Source: Streptomyces sp. TG1A-8 (lineage in GTDB: Bacteria; Actinomycetota; Actinomycetes; Streptomycetales; Streptomycetaceae). From it: a stretch of 64,000 bases of DNA. Both the position numbers and the translations under genes were made by a program. The number at the start of each line of letters is the position of its first letter. Position 1 is the first letter of the stretch. Where the stretch lies: contig NZ_JASTLB010000001.1 of NCBI RefSeq assembly GCF_030499535.1, positions 1,984,001 to 2,048,000 of the forward strand. The letters run 5' to 3'. Below are positions 27,794-36,659 of the stretch, piece by piece. The notes beneath the pieces are model-generated. The model was not told the DNA's origin. It ran no database searches and saw only the letters and a program-made list of their open reading frames with translations.

Positions 27794-28339
27794 GTGTCTG
27801 TCTCCCCCTCTGTCTCCCCCGCCGCCTTCGGTGGTGCCGCCGACGCGGCCCCCACCCAGGCGGACCTCCTCGACTTCGTGCGGCGCACGGCCGCCGACAC
27901 CGAGCTGATCGCCTCCCTCCCGCTCGACCCGGAGGGCCGCACCTGGGTGCGGCTCGAAGGCCCCGGCGGCAGTGAGGCCTGGCTGATCGGCTGGCCGCCC
28001 GGCACCGGAACCGGCTGGCACGACCACGCCGACTCGGTCGGCGCCTTCCTCACCGCCGCGGGCGAGCTGAAGGAGAACGCGCTGGCCGTCCGGCTGCCCG
28101 GCGACGGCTGGAGGACCCTCGAACTCGCCGAGGGCGTCGACCGCGAGCGCCGGCTGCCCTCCGGACGGGGCCGGGCCTTCGGCCACCACCACGTGCACGA
28201 GGTGCTCAACGAGTCGCCCGACCGACACGCGATCTCCGTCCACGCCTACTACCCGCCGCTGCCGCTGATGCGTCGCTACAGTCGCACCGGCCAGGTGCTG
28301 CGCCTGGAGCAGGTCGAGCGCCCGGAGGACTGGCAGTGA
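27794..28339 (+). CDS. Cysteine dioxygenase
   Basis: 181-aa cupin of the cysteine dioxygenase type I family. Metal ligands are seen in TGWHDHADSVGAF (HxH) and GHHHVHEVLN. It oxidises L-cysteine to cysteine sulfinate with Fe(II) and O2, removing excess cysteine. GTG 27794 has AGGA 8 nt upstream and is preferred over GTG 27788. Its stop overlaps the next start (GTGA), coupling it to a rhodanese. The Cys-rich leader upstream suggests control by cysteine level. Confidence 0.85.
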   Translation: MSVSPSVSPAAFGGAADAAPTQADLLDFVRRTAADTELIASLPLDPEGRTWVRLEGPGGSEAWLIGWPPGTGTGWHDHADSVGAFLTAAGELKENALAVRLPGDGWRTLELAEGVDRERRLPSGRGRAFGHHHVHEVLNESPDRHAISVHAYYPPLPLMRRYSRTGQVLRLEQVERPEDWQ

Positions 28340-28746
28340 GCGGCACGGTGGAGCGGCCCGTCGGCATCGACACGCTGCTGGAACGAGTACGCGAGGGCTA
28401 CCGGCGCATCGGGGCGCGCGAGGCCCACGAGGCCGCGCGGGCGGGTGAGGCCCTGCTGGTCGACATCCGGTACGCGGCCCTGCGCGAGCGGGACGGGCTG
28501 ATCCCCGGCGCCCTGGTCATCGAGCGCAACGAACTGGAGTGGCGCCTGGACCCGCAGGGCAGCCACCGGATCCCCGAGGCCACCGGCCACGACCTGCGCA
28601 TCGTGGTCGTCTGCAACGAGGGCTACGCCTCCAGCCTGGCGGTGGCGTCCCTCCACCAACTGGGCCTGTACCGCGCCACCGACCTGACCGGCGGCTTTCA
28701 GGCGTGGCGCTCGGAGGGCCTGCCGGTGGAGCGGACCGGGGGCTGA
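28336..28746 (+). CDS. Rhodanese-like sulfurtransferase
   Basis: 136 aa with the rhodanese pattern LLVDIRYAALRERDGLIPGALVIERNELEW and active-site loop VVVCNEGYASSLA (catalytic Cys), ending DLTGGFQAWRSEGLPV. GTG 28336 overlaps the dioxygenase stop, so the two are translationally coupled. It probably handles persulfide or sulfite-level sulfur arising from cysteine breakdown. Partner and acceptor are unknown. Confidence 0.85.
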   Translation: MSGTVERPVGIDTLLERVREGYRRIGAREAHEAARAGEALLVDIRYAALRERDGLIPGALVIERNELEWRLDPQGSHRIPEATGHDLRIVVVCNEGYASSLAVASLHQLGLYRATDLTGGFQAWRSEGLPVERTGG

Positions 28747-28780
28747 GCGGACCGGGGGCGGGTGCGGCCGGCGTCCGCCT

Positions 28781-28800
28781 GCCCGGCCGTCCGGCCGGGC
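28781..28800 (+). terminator. Hairpin after the cysteine dioxygenase/rhodanese operon
   Basis: gcccggcc (28781-28788) and ggccgggc (28793-28800) with a 4-nt loop, 34 nt past the rhodanese stop. Confidence 0.4.
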
Positions 28801-29175
28801 GGTACGCCGGAGCCGGTTGGAGGCCGCCTCTGTGCCGGGGCGGATCCGTGCCCCGGCGATCCCGGCGAGGCTGTGCCGGGCGGCGGTCGTCACGGACCGC
28901 TGCGGGCAAGGTGCACAACGCGGCGGAGCCGCTGTCGGCGGAGCGCTTCTCAGCGCCCGCTACCGGTGCCGGCGGTGTTCGGCCGGGCGACGGCCCCCAG
29001 GCACGGTCCGGTGGCGGGGAGGGCGGCGGCCCGGGCTCTTCGGGTTACGCGAGTACTGCGACGTGAAGGGTTTCCGTCCCGGGGCCCGGGAACCGGCCGA
29101 CACCGCAGCCGGGAGAAACCTCACGGACCCTTCCGGGCGCGCACCAGGAGGGCGCCCCGACGGCCCGGCCCCTCG
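28801..29175. other. Gene-free stretch between rhodanese and recX
   Basis: Convergent intergenic region. I see no conserved ORF, RNA gene or strong hairpin in it. Confidence 0.5.
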
Positions 29176-30030
29176 TCAGAAGCCCCCGTCCTCCAGGAAC
29201 TCCGTGTCCTCGCCCTCTTCCTCCAGGGCCCGGCGGACCACGCGGAGGGCCATGCCCTCGGGGTAGCCCTTGCGGGCGAGCATGCCGGCGAGGCGGCGCA
29301 GCCGTTTGTCGCGGTCGAGGCCACGGGTGGTCCGCAGCTTGCGGTCGACCAGTTCCCGCGCGGTCGCCTCCTCCTGCTCGGAGTCGAGCCGGGCGACGGC
29401 CTCGTCGATCAGCGCCGCGTCGACGCCCTTGGTGCGCAGCTCCCGGGCGAGTGCGCGGCGGGCGAGTCCCCGGCCGTGGTGCCGGGACTCCACCCAGGCG
29501 TCCGCGAAGGCACCGTCGTCGATCAGCCCGACCTCCTCGAACCGCGACAGCACCTCCTCGGCCGCGTCCTCGGGGATCTCCCGCTCGCGCAGGGCGTCCG
29601 CGAGCTGTTTGCGGGTGCGCGGGGTCCCGGTGAGCAGGCGCAGGCAGATGGCCCTCGCCCGCTCAGCCGGGTCCCCTGAAGACTCCCCCCGCTCGGCCCT
29701 CGACGAGGAAGGGGTGCCTTCGTCCTCACCGGACGGTTCTCCGAAGCCGCCCCGACGGCGGCCACGGCCGCGCGCCCGGCCGCCGCGCGGTCCGCCGGCA
29801 CTCCGGGAGCCTCGACCGGAAGCGCCTCCCCCGTGGGGCTCGCCACCCGGGTGCGCGCCGCCGCCCTCGTGTCCGGCACGCCCGCTGGGCTCGCCGTGTC
29901 CGTCGTAGCCCTCTTCCCCGGACCCGTCGCCACCGGCCGTGACGGAGCCGCCGTCGTCCCCGGTGCCCCTCCCCCCTGGAGCACCGTGGGTGGCGTACTC
30001 GTGTCCGACCCAGTCGGTTCGTCGTGTCAC
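29176..30030 (-). CDS. recX: Recombination regulator RecX
   Basis: 284 aa. The RecX three-helix repeats occupy about residues 120-270: [60 protein letters not shown], continuing through [16 protein letters not shown]. RecX binds RecA filaments and inhibits recombinase activity. Residues 1-120 are an unusually long Gly/Arg/Glu-rich extension with no recognisable domain. GTG 30030 lies 2 nt after the recA stop, so it is co-transcribed with recA; a shorter start inside the extension cannot be excluded. Confidence 0.9.
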   Translation of the reverse strand: MTRRTDWVGHEYATHGAPGGRGTGDDGGSVTAGGDGSGEEGYDGHGEPSGRAGHEGGGAHPGGEPHGGGASGRGSRSAGGPRGGRARGRGRRRGGFGEPSGEDEGTPSSSRAERGESSGDPAERARAICLRLLTGTPRTRKQLADALREREIPEDAAEEVLSRFEEVGLIDDGAFADAWVESRHHGRGLARRALARELRTKGVDAALIDEAVARLDSEQEEATARELVDRKLRTTRGLDRDKRLRRLAGMLARKGYPEGMALRVVRRALEEEGEDTEFLEDGGF

Positions 30031-30032
30031 GG

Positions 30033-31163
<1,131 letters not shown>

Positions 31164-31322
31164 GGGTTCCACCCGGTTTGCTTGAGTCGATCGCTTCACG
31201 TCAAAGACGCTAACGCCTGCCACTGACAATGCGCCCCGACGTCGGCCCGGCCTGTGGACAACTGGGGACACGTCCTATCGAACCGTGCCCAAACACCCGT
31301 CCGGAGCCTCGCCCGAACCCTC

Positions 31323-31352
31323 ATAAGAATAGATGTTCGATTTTAATGTCAA
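31323..31352 (-). promoter_or_regulatory. recA promoter
   Basis: On the minus strand TTGACA (31347-31352) is followed after 18 bp by TCTTAT (31323-31328). This A/T-rich patch is unusual for the region. The LexA-type box lies inside the spacer. Confidence 0.65.
31327..31338 (-). promoter_or_regulatory. LexA (SOS) box in recA promoter
   Basis: On the minus strand the site reads GAACATCTATTC. It matches GAAC-N4-GTTC, the actinobacterial SOS box, with one mismatch, and closely resembles the site described for Streptomyces recA. It overlaps the -35/-10 spacer, so bound LexA would block RNA polymerase. Confidence 0.8.
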
Positions 31353-31575
31353 GCGCGCCACGCGGTCACCGGACACCCTCCCGCGCCAGGGATGCCCGTG
31401 TGCGCCGGCGGCGCCACCCGCCCGCCGGCGCCGTCGAACGAGTACGCAAAAATTCGCACACTCGAGTGGCCCATTCACCCGATCGTGAGTTCCCGTCCTC
31501 CCGCACCCGCCGCACCGCGATGCTCGGGGCACGGCTGGTGACCACCGCCGTCCGGACGTGCCGGAGGGAGAGGCG

Positions 31576-31854
31576 ATGACACGGGGAGCGGAACACCGCG
31601 GAGGCACGGAGGAGCAGGTGGTGCTCCTCCTGGCGGGGACGGCCGATCTGGCCGTGGGCGTGCTGGGCTCGGCCGTGGCGGCGGTTCGGGGGCTGCTGCG
31701 CCGCTCGGACACCGTGGAGCTGGCGGCCCAGGCCCAGCAGGACCTGGTGGCGCGCGGCCGGCTGGCGCTGGACCGGTACGCGGCCGTCCCCCCGGCCCAC
31801 CTGGAGGTCCTCGCCCGGCACACCCTGGCGCGGCGGACCGCCGATGACGCGTGA
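31576..31854 (+). CDS. 92-aa protein of the prenyl cluster
   Basis: A small alpha-helical protein rich in Ala, Leu and Arg (VVLLLAGTADLAVGVLGSAVAAVRGLLRR, then ELAAQAQQDLVARGRLALDRYAAVPPAHLEVLA). The first helix is amphipathic or marginally hydrophobic. ATG 31576 has SD ggagggag. Its last 11 nt overlap the start of the polyprenyl synthase gene, so translation is coupled. I do not recognise a family; a membrane-docking or accessory role for the synthase is speculation. Confidence 0.65.
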   Translation: MTRGAEHRGGTEEQVVLLLAGTADLAVGVLGSAVAAVRGLLRRSDTVELAAQAQQDLVARGRLALDRYAAVPPAHLEVLARHTLARRTADDA

Positions 31855-32899
31855 GCGGTGGGAGCCGGCCGCCTTCAGGACCCGGGTCGACCGGGTCCTG
31901 CACCGGTTCGTCACCGAGGAGGCCGAGCGGTTCGCCGCGGTCGACCCGGTGCTGGGACCGGTGGCCGCGGAACTGGAGGCGGCGGTCGCGGACGGCAAGC
32001 GCCTGCGGGCGGCGTTCTGCTACTGGGGCTGGCGGGCGGCCGGCCAGCCCGACAGCGAGGCGCTGCTGCGGGCGGCGGCCTCCATGGAGCTGGTGCACGC
32101 CGCCGCCGTCGTCCACGACGACCTCATCGACGACAGTCCCCTGCGGCACGGCCGGCCCACCGCCCACCGGGCCCTGCGCGGCGCCGTGCCCGGGCACCCG
32201 CGGACCGGTGCCGCCGCGAGATCGCTGGCGATGCTGGTCGGGGACCTGCTGATGGCACTGGCCGGAGAGCTGTTCGCCACCAGCGGGCTGCCCGCCGCCT
32301 ACCTCGCCCGGGCCCGTCCGCTGTGGTCGGTGCTGGCCCGGGAGCTGATCGCGGGCGAATGCCTGGAGATCCTGCACACCGGAGCCGCCCCCGACACCGT
32401 GGCGTCGCTGAAGGTGATCCGGTACAAGACCGCCAAGTACACCGTCGAGCAGCCTCTGCTGATCGGCGGCACCCTGGCCGGAGCCGGCCGGCGGCTGCGC
32501 GAGGGGTACTCCGCCTACGGGCTGCCGCTGGGTGAGGCCTTCCAGTTGCGGGACGACCTGCTCGGCGTGTTCGGGGACCCGGAGCGCACCGGCAAGTCCG
32601 ACGGCGACGACATACGCGGTCACCGGCCCACCGCCCTGCTGGCGGAGGCCTGGCGCATCTCGGACGAGGCCGGGCGGGAGCGGCTGGGCGCCCTGCTGGG
32701 CCGCGGCGACCTGGACCGGGACGGCCTGGACGACGTGCGCCGGGTGATGTCCCGGCTCGGGGCGCCCGGCCGCGTCGAGAACATGATCACCGCACGGGTC
32801 GAGGAGTCGCTCGACGCCCTCCACGAACTGGCCCTGCCCGTGGCCGCCGCCGACGCCCTGACCGCGCTGGCCCGTGCGGCGGCGGTCCGCCCGTCCTGA
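31844..32899 (+). CDS. Polyprenyl diphosphate synthase (trans, long-chain type)
   Basis: A 351-aa trans-isoprenyl diphosphate synthase. GKRLRAAF (Ala replaces the usual Pro) is near residue 50, the first Asp-rich motif VHDDLIDDSPLRHGRPTAHR near 91, KTAKYT for pyrophosphate binding near 190, and the second Asp motif QLRDDLLGVFGD near 235 followed by GKSDGDDIRGHRPT. The residues 4-5 positions before the first DDxxD are Ala, not aromatic, which permits products of C20 or longer. Both metal motifs are intact. ATG 31844 overlaps the upstream gene. Confidence 0.88.
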   Translation: MTRERWEPAAFRTRVDRVLHRFVTEEAERFAAVDPVLGPVAAELEAAVADGKRLRAAFCYWGWRAAGQPDSEALLRAAASMELVHAAAVVHDDLIDDSPLRHGRPTAHRALRGAVPGHPRTGAAARSLAMLVGDLLMALAGELFATSGLPAAYLARARPLWSVLARELIAGECLEILHTGAAPDTVASLKVIRYKTAKYTVEQPLLIGGTLAGAGRRLREGYSAYGLPLGEAFQLRDDLLGVFGDPERTGKSDGDDIRGHRPTALLAEAWRISDEAGRERLGALLGRGDLDRDGLDDVRRVMSRLGAPGRVENMITARVEESLDALHELALPVAAADALTALARAAAVRPS

Positions 32900-32987
32900 C
32901 CTCACGGGGCGTACGCGCGCGTGCGCCCCGGCCATCCGCCCCGACCCGACGGCCGCGCACGGCCCGTGCCGGACAAGGAGCCCCGCC

Positions 32988-34331
32988 ATGACCCGCAGTG
33001 AGGCATCGATGGACGCCCTGCGACAGGCCGGCGACGAACTCGCCGACGCCACCGTCGCCACCCTGTTCGAACGCGGGGAGGTCGGCACGTTCAACAGCCT
33101 GATGCGCTACGTCTCCACCGCCGGCGCCCCCCTGCCGGACGGGCTGCCCGAGGTCGCCCGCGAGTACCTGGAGGCGACGGGCGTCCCGCCGGCCTGGGTC
33201 GACTGGGAGGAGATGGAGAAGGCGCGCCTGTTCTTCATCGACAACAACGTGCACATCTCCACCGCGCTCTCCTTCGCCGCCATGCCCGCCTGCTACGTCG
33301 TCCCGCACGTGGCGAAGCTGCTGTCGGCCACCCACTCGCTGCAGTACCCGTCCAAGCGGATGGCGGAGACCGGCCAGTTCACCGTCTACCTGATGCAGCC
33401 CGACGCCTTCGAGGCCGGCGGCCGGTTCGTCCCCGCCGCCCAGAAGGTCCGCCTGCTGCACGCCTCCATCCGCCACCACCTCGCGCGCGAGAACCTCTGG
33501 GACACCGCGGCGCTCGGGACGCCGATCTGCCAGGAGGACATGATCGGCGGGCAGATGTTCTTCTCCTTGCTCGTGCTCGACAGCCTGCACCGCCTCGGCG
33601 TCCACATGTCCACGGAGGGGGCGCAGGCCTATTACTACGCCTGGCGCGTGGTCGGTGCCCTGCTCGGCGTCGACCAGGACGCCGTCCCGGCGACGCTCGA
33701 CGAGGCCCGCCGGTTCCTGGACCTGTACATGATCCGGCACATGGGCCCGTCCGAAGAGGGCGCGCACCTGACACGGCAGCTCATCGAGCTCTACGAGGAG
33801 GTCGTGCCCGGTACCTTCTTCGACCCGGTCGTCTCCGCCCTCGTCCGCCACCTCGTCGGCGACACCTGCGCGGACTGGCTCGGGGTGCCCCGCACCCGGT
33901 GGGACACCGTCGTCAGGGCCGTCCCGCACCTCCTCGGCCTCCTGGAGTCCGTCGAGGACCGCTCCCCGCTCGGCGCCTGGGCCCTGGACCGCCTCGGCCA
34001 CCTCACGACCGTCCTCGAGCTGTCGTCCCTCACCCGCGGCCGGGTCATGCACTACGCCATCCCCGAGCAGCTCAGGAAGGACTACGGCGTCGACGGCGCG
34101 GTGCCCCCACCCGCCGCTGGACCCCGCCCGCCCCCACGGTCTCCCCCTGAGGGGCGCCACCGGAGGCCGCCCGCGGCCGGCGCCCGGCGCGGCGCCCGGA
34201 CCCGGATCCCCCCTCCTAGAAGGTCTCCCCGGTGCCGGGCCGCCGGTGCCACAGCCGTCGTACCCGGACGAGCGCCCCGGGGCCGCCCGGCCCGCGGGAG
34301 CGGTGGCCGTGCACCCGGGGGTCGTCCGTGA
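32988..34331 (+). CDS. DUF2236 / MpaB-Lcp family oxygenase
   Basis: 447 aa as read. About residues 40-370 match the DUF2236 family (rubber oxygenase Lcp, fungal MpaB): ARLFFIDNNVHISTALSFAAMPACYV, AETGQFTVYLM, VRLLHASIRHHLAREN with the likely haem-ligand His near 158, and GTPICQEDMIGGQMFFSLLV. SD aaggag precedes ATG 32988, 88 nt after the prenyl synthase. After RKDYGVDGA (~370) the frame enters Pro/Arg-rich sequence and overlaps the convergent next gene by 116 nt, so the true C-terminus may be near 34100. Likely oxidises or cleaves an isoprenoid chain (inference). Confidence 0.8.
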   Translation: MTRSEASMDALRQAGDELADATVATLFERGEVGTFNSLMRYVSTAGAPLPDGLPEVAREYLEATGVPPAWVDWEEMEKARLFFIDNNVHISTALSFAAMPACYVVPHVAKLLSATHSLQYPSKRMAETGQFTVYLMQPDAFEAGGRFVPAAQKVRLLHASIRHHLARENLWDTAALGTPICQEDMIGGQMFFSLLVLDSLHRLGVHMSTEGAQAYYYAWRVVGALLGVDQDAVPATLDEARRFLDLYMIRHMGPSEEGAHLTRQLIELYEEVVPGTFFDPVVSALVRHLVGDTCADWLGVPRTRWDTVVRAVPHLLGLLESVEDRSPLGAWALDRLGHLTTVLELSSLTRGRVMHYAIPEQLRKDYGVDGAVPPPAAGPRPPPRSPPEGRHRRPPAAGARRGARTRIPPPRRSPRCRAAGATAVVPGRAPRGRPARGSGGRAPGGRP

Positions 34332-35463
34332 CGGCGTACCGCTTCACGTACGCGCCCAGGAACGCCTGCAGGGTGGCGACCGCCGGAATGGCGATGAGCG
34401 CGCCGACCGCGCCCAGCAGCGCGGTGCCCGCGATCACCGAGCCGAAGGCGACGGCAGGGTGGATGTCGACGCTCCTGGACGTCAGCTTGGGCTGCAGCAC
34501 GTAGTTCTCGAACTGCTGGTAGACCACGACGAACGCCAGGACCCACACCGCGTACCAGGGGTTGGTGGTGAAGGCGAGCAGCATCGGCAGTGCACCCGCG
34601 AGATAGGTGCCGATGGTGGGGATGAACTGCGAGACGAGGCCCACCCAGACGCCGAGCACGGACGCGTACGGCACGTCCAGCACCTGCAGCAGGACGTAGT
34701 GGGCCAGCCCGGAGATCAGCGCCATGAGACCGCGCGAGTAGAGGTAGCCGCCCGTCTTGTCGACGGCGATCTCCCAGGCGCGCAGCACCTCGGCCTGGCG
34801 CGCGGGCGGCAGGACGGAGCACAGGGCGCGGCGCAGCCGGGGGCCGTCGGCGGCGAAGTAGAACGAGAACAGCGCGACCGTCAGCAGTTGGAACAGCCCG
34901 CCGAGCACCTGGGCGGACACGTCGAGGACTCCGGCCGCGCTGTTCTGCGCGTACTTGCGCAGCCAGTCGGAGTGCAGCAGGCCCTCCTGGATGTCCACCC
35001 GTCTGAGGTGCGAGTGGAAGGTGTGGTTGACCCAGCGGATGACCGAGTCCAGGTAGTCCGGGAACCCCTCGACCATCTTGATGACCTGCCCGGCGAGCAT
35101 GGAGCTGAGCAGGGTGACGAAGCCCGCCGCGAGGACGGTGAGGCCGAGGAAGACGAGGAAGGTGGCGAGTCCGCGGCGCAGGCCGTGGGCGGCCATCCAG
35201 CTGACCGCGGGCTCGACGGCGAGGGCCAGGAAGAACGCGATCAGCACGTTGATCAGCAGTCCGGTCAGCTGGTGGAAGGCCCAACTGCCCAGCTGGAAGG
35301 TGGCGAAGAGCGCGAGCGCCAGCACCATGGCGCGCGGCAGCCAGCGCGGCATGCGGCCGTTGGGGACGGCGGCGCCGTCGGCCGGGGGCCGGACGGGCGG
35401 CGTCGTGTCCAACGGGAGCGCTGCGGGCCGGTCGGCCGTCGGGTTGTCGTCAGTGGCTGCCAC
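34216..35463 (-). CDS. AI-2E family transporter (PF01594-type membrane protein)
   Basis: About 415 aa with roughly eight TM helices: paired N-terminal helices (AMVLALALFATFQLGSWAF, LLINVLIAFFLALAVEPAV), a long periplasmic/cytoplasmic loop, then GVWVGLVSQFIPTIGTYLAGALPMLLAF, the family core P-x-I-G, and VVVYQQFENYVLQPKL. Members include AI-2 exporters and Na+/H+ antiporters, and the substrate cannot be inferred. GTG 35463 (VAATDDNPTADRP) is the most plausible start; others exist upstream. Convergent with the DUF2236 gene. Confidence 0.82.
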   Translation of the reverse strand: MAATDDNPTADRPAALPLDTTPPVRPPADGAAVPNGRMPRWLPRAMVLALALFATFQLGSWAFHQLTGLLINVLIAFFLALAVEPAVSWMAAHGLRRGLATFLVFLGLTVLAAGFVTLLSSMLAGQVIKMVEGFPDYLDSVIRWVNHTFHSHLRRVDIQEGLLHSDWLRKYAQNSAAGVLDVSAQVLGGLFQLLTVALFSFYFAADGPRLRRALCSVLPPARQAEVLRAWEIAVDKTGGYLYSRGLMALISGLAHYVLLQVLDVPYASVLGVWVGLVSQFIPTIGTYLAGALPMLLAFTTNPWYAVWVLAFVVVYQQFENYVLQPKLTSRSVDIHPAVAFGSVIAGTALLGAVGALIAIPAVATLQAFLGAYVKRYAVTDDPRVHGHRSRGPGGPGALVRVRRLWHRRPGTGETF

Positions 35464-35522
35464 GGGCCAAGTGTCGCCCACGCCGGTGACGGCCCGTCGC
35501 CCGCCCCGGACCTCGTGGCCGC

Positions 35523-35717
35523 TCAGCGCTTCTCCCCCGGCACGTTCATGACCGAGCAGACCACGCGCCACACGTCCTTGGCCTCCCAGCCGGCGTCCAG
35601 TGCCTCGTTCACCGTCCGTTCGCCCAGCTCCGACATGACGTGGTCGCGCGCGAAGGTGTCGGCGTACCCCGGACCGAAGTGTTCCGCCATCCGCTGCCAG
35701 AAGACCGTCAACCGCAT
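35523..35717 (-). CDS. DUF3046 family protein
   Basis: A 64-aa protein beginning MRLTVFWQRMAEHFGPGYADTFA, with ELGERTVNEALDAGWEAKDVWRVVC near the end. This is the full extent of the DUF3046 family, which is restricted to actinobacteria and often lies near recA/recX. No catalytic motif. Function unknown. Confidence 0.85.
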   Translation of the reverse strand: MRLTVFWQRMAEHFGPGYADTFARDHVMSELGERTVNEALDAGWEAKDVWRVVCSVMNVPGEKR

Positions 35718-35797
35718 GGCCCCAGTATCCCGCCCCCGGAGGTGCGGCCCGCCCGGGGCCGTCCGCCGGGGCCGCTCCGCGTCCTACGGACTGTCGC

Positions 35798-36168
35798 ATG
35801 TCCGACACAGGAGCTTCCCCGCACCCCTCTTCCACCCCTTCAGGCCCTTCGCACCCCTCGCCACTTTCACCCCCTCCGGACCTTCCGCACCCTTCACACC
35901 CTTCGTCCCCGCCTTCCGCGTGCTCCCCGCTCGCGCGCGCCGGGCAGTTCGTCTGGCTCGCCGCGCGCGTGCTGGAGCAGCACCTCTTCGCGTACCACTT
36001 CCTGAACGGCTCCCCCGCTCCGGTGGAGACCGCGCTGGACGCCTACCGCAGCGAGGACGGCGGTTACGGGTACGCCCTGGAGCCGGACCTGCGGGGTCCC
36101 CTGAGCCAGCCCCTGCACACCGGGTACGCACTGCGGGTGCTGGACGCGATCGGGCGCTGCGGCGCCCA
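35798..36168 (+). pseudogene. 5' fragment of a hypothetical protein gene, truncated by deletion
   Basis: From ATG 35798, or a start after the Pro/Ser-rich first ~42 codons, the frame reads ARAGQFVWLAARVLEQHLFAYHF, then ALDAYRSEDGGYGYALEPDLRGPLSQPLHTGYALRVLDAIGRCG. This resembles the N-terminus of a Streptomyces protein with prenyltransferase/cyclase-like repeats. After GRCG (~36165) the sequence becomes the antisense of azlC, so the 3' part was lost in a deletion. The nominal ORF runs to 36412 through that foreign sequence. Confidence 0.6.
35815..35920. repeat. Polypyrimidine tract with degenerate CACCC(C/T)TTC-like units
   Basis: About 105 bp almost free of purine runs on the plus strand, with repeated CACCC/CTTC units. 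It encodes Pro/Ser-rich residues at the start of the truncated gene. Possibly an expanded simple repeat. Confidence 0.5.
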
Positions 36169-36659
36169 GCGCGCCGAGCAGTGTGGTCAGGTTCCACAGC
36201 AGGTAGAGACTCGGACCGGTGACGGTGAAACCGATCCGCGCGGCGCGCCGGGCGGGCTGGGCCAGTGTCACGGCCGTGGTCTCGTCGATCACCCATCACC
36301 CACTGGGCCGCGAACGGCCGCACCGCGCGCGCAAGGGCCGGCAACTGCGACAGACGCAGCCCGTAGAAGGCGTTGCGCACCCCGAGGAAGAAGGCGCCGG
36401 CCGCGGCCGTGAACGGGCCGCCCCCGGCGGCGAGCGCGCCGACCAGGGCGAGCTGGGAGGCCCCGGTGAACACCAGGAGGCTGAGCGCACAGGTCTGGAG
36501 CAGTCCGAGCCCGCTGCCGGCCGAGGTTACTCCGAAGGCGAACCCGGACAGGCCCACGGCGATCCCGACCCCCTGGGCGTCCCGCACCACGGCGTCGGGC
36601 CTGGCCGCGTCCCCGGTGGCCCGATCGGTACGTGTTGTCCGCTGTCTCGCGCCCCGCAC
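36169..36659 (-). pseudogene. azlC: azlC (branched-chain amino acid export permease), frameshifted and truncated
   Basis: From GTG 36659 the frame reads GIAVGLSGFAFGVTSAGSG, LLVFTGASQLALVGALAAGGG and GAFFLGVRNAFYGLRLSQLPA, typical AzlC TM helices, to FAAQWV. It should continue IDETTAV, which is found in another frame after a perfect 7-bp tandem duplication (atcaccc twice at 36288-36301). The second frame carries LAQPARRAARIGFTVTG and LYLLWNLTTLLGALGA, then breaks off at ~36169. The C-terminal ~100 residues and the usual azlD partner are missing. Confidence 0.75.
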
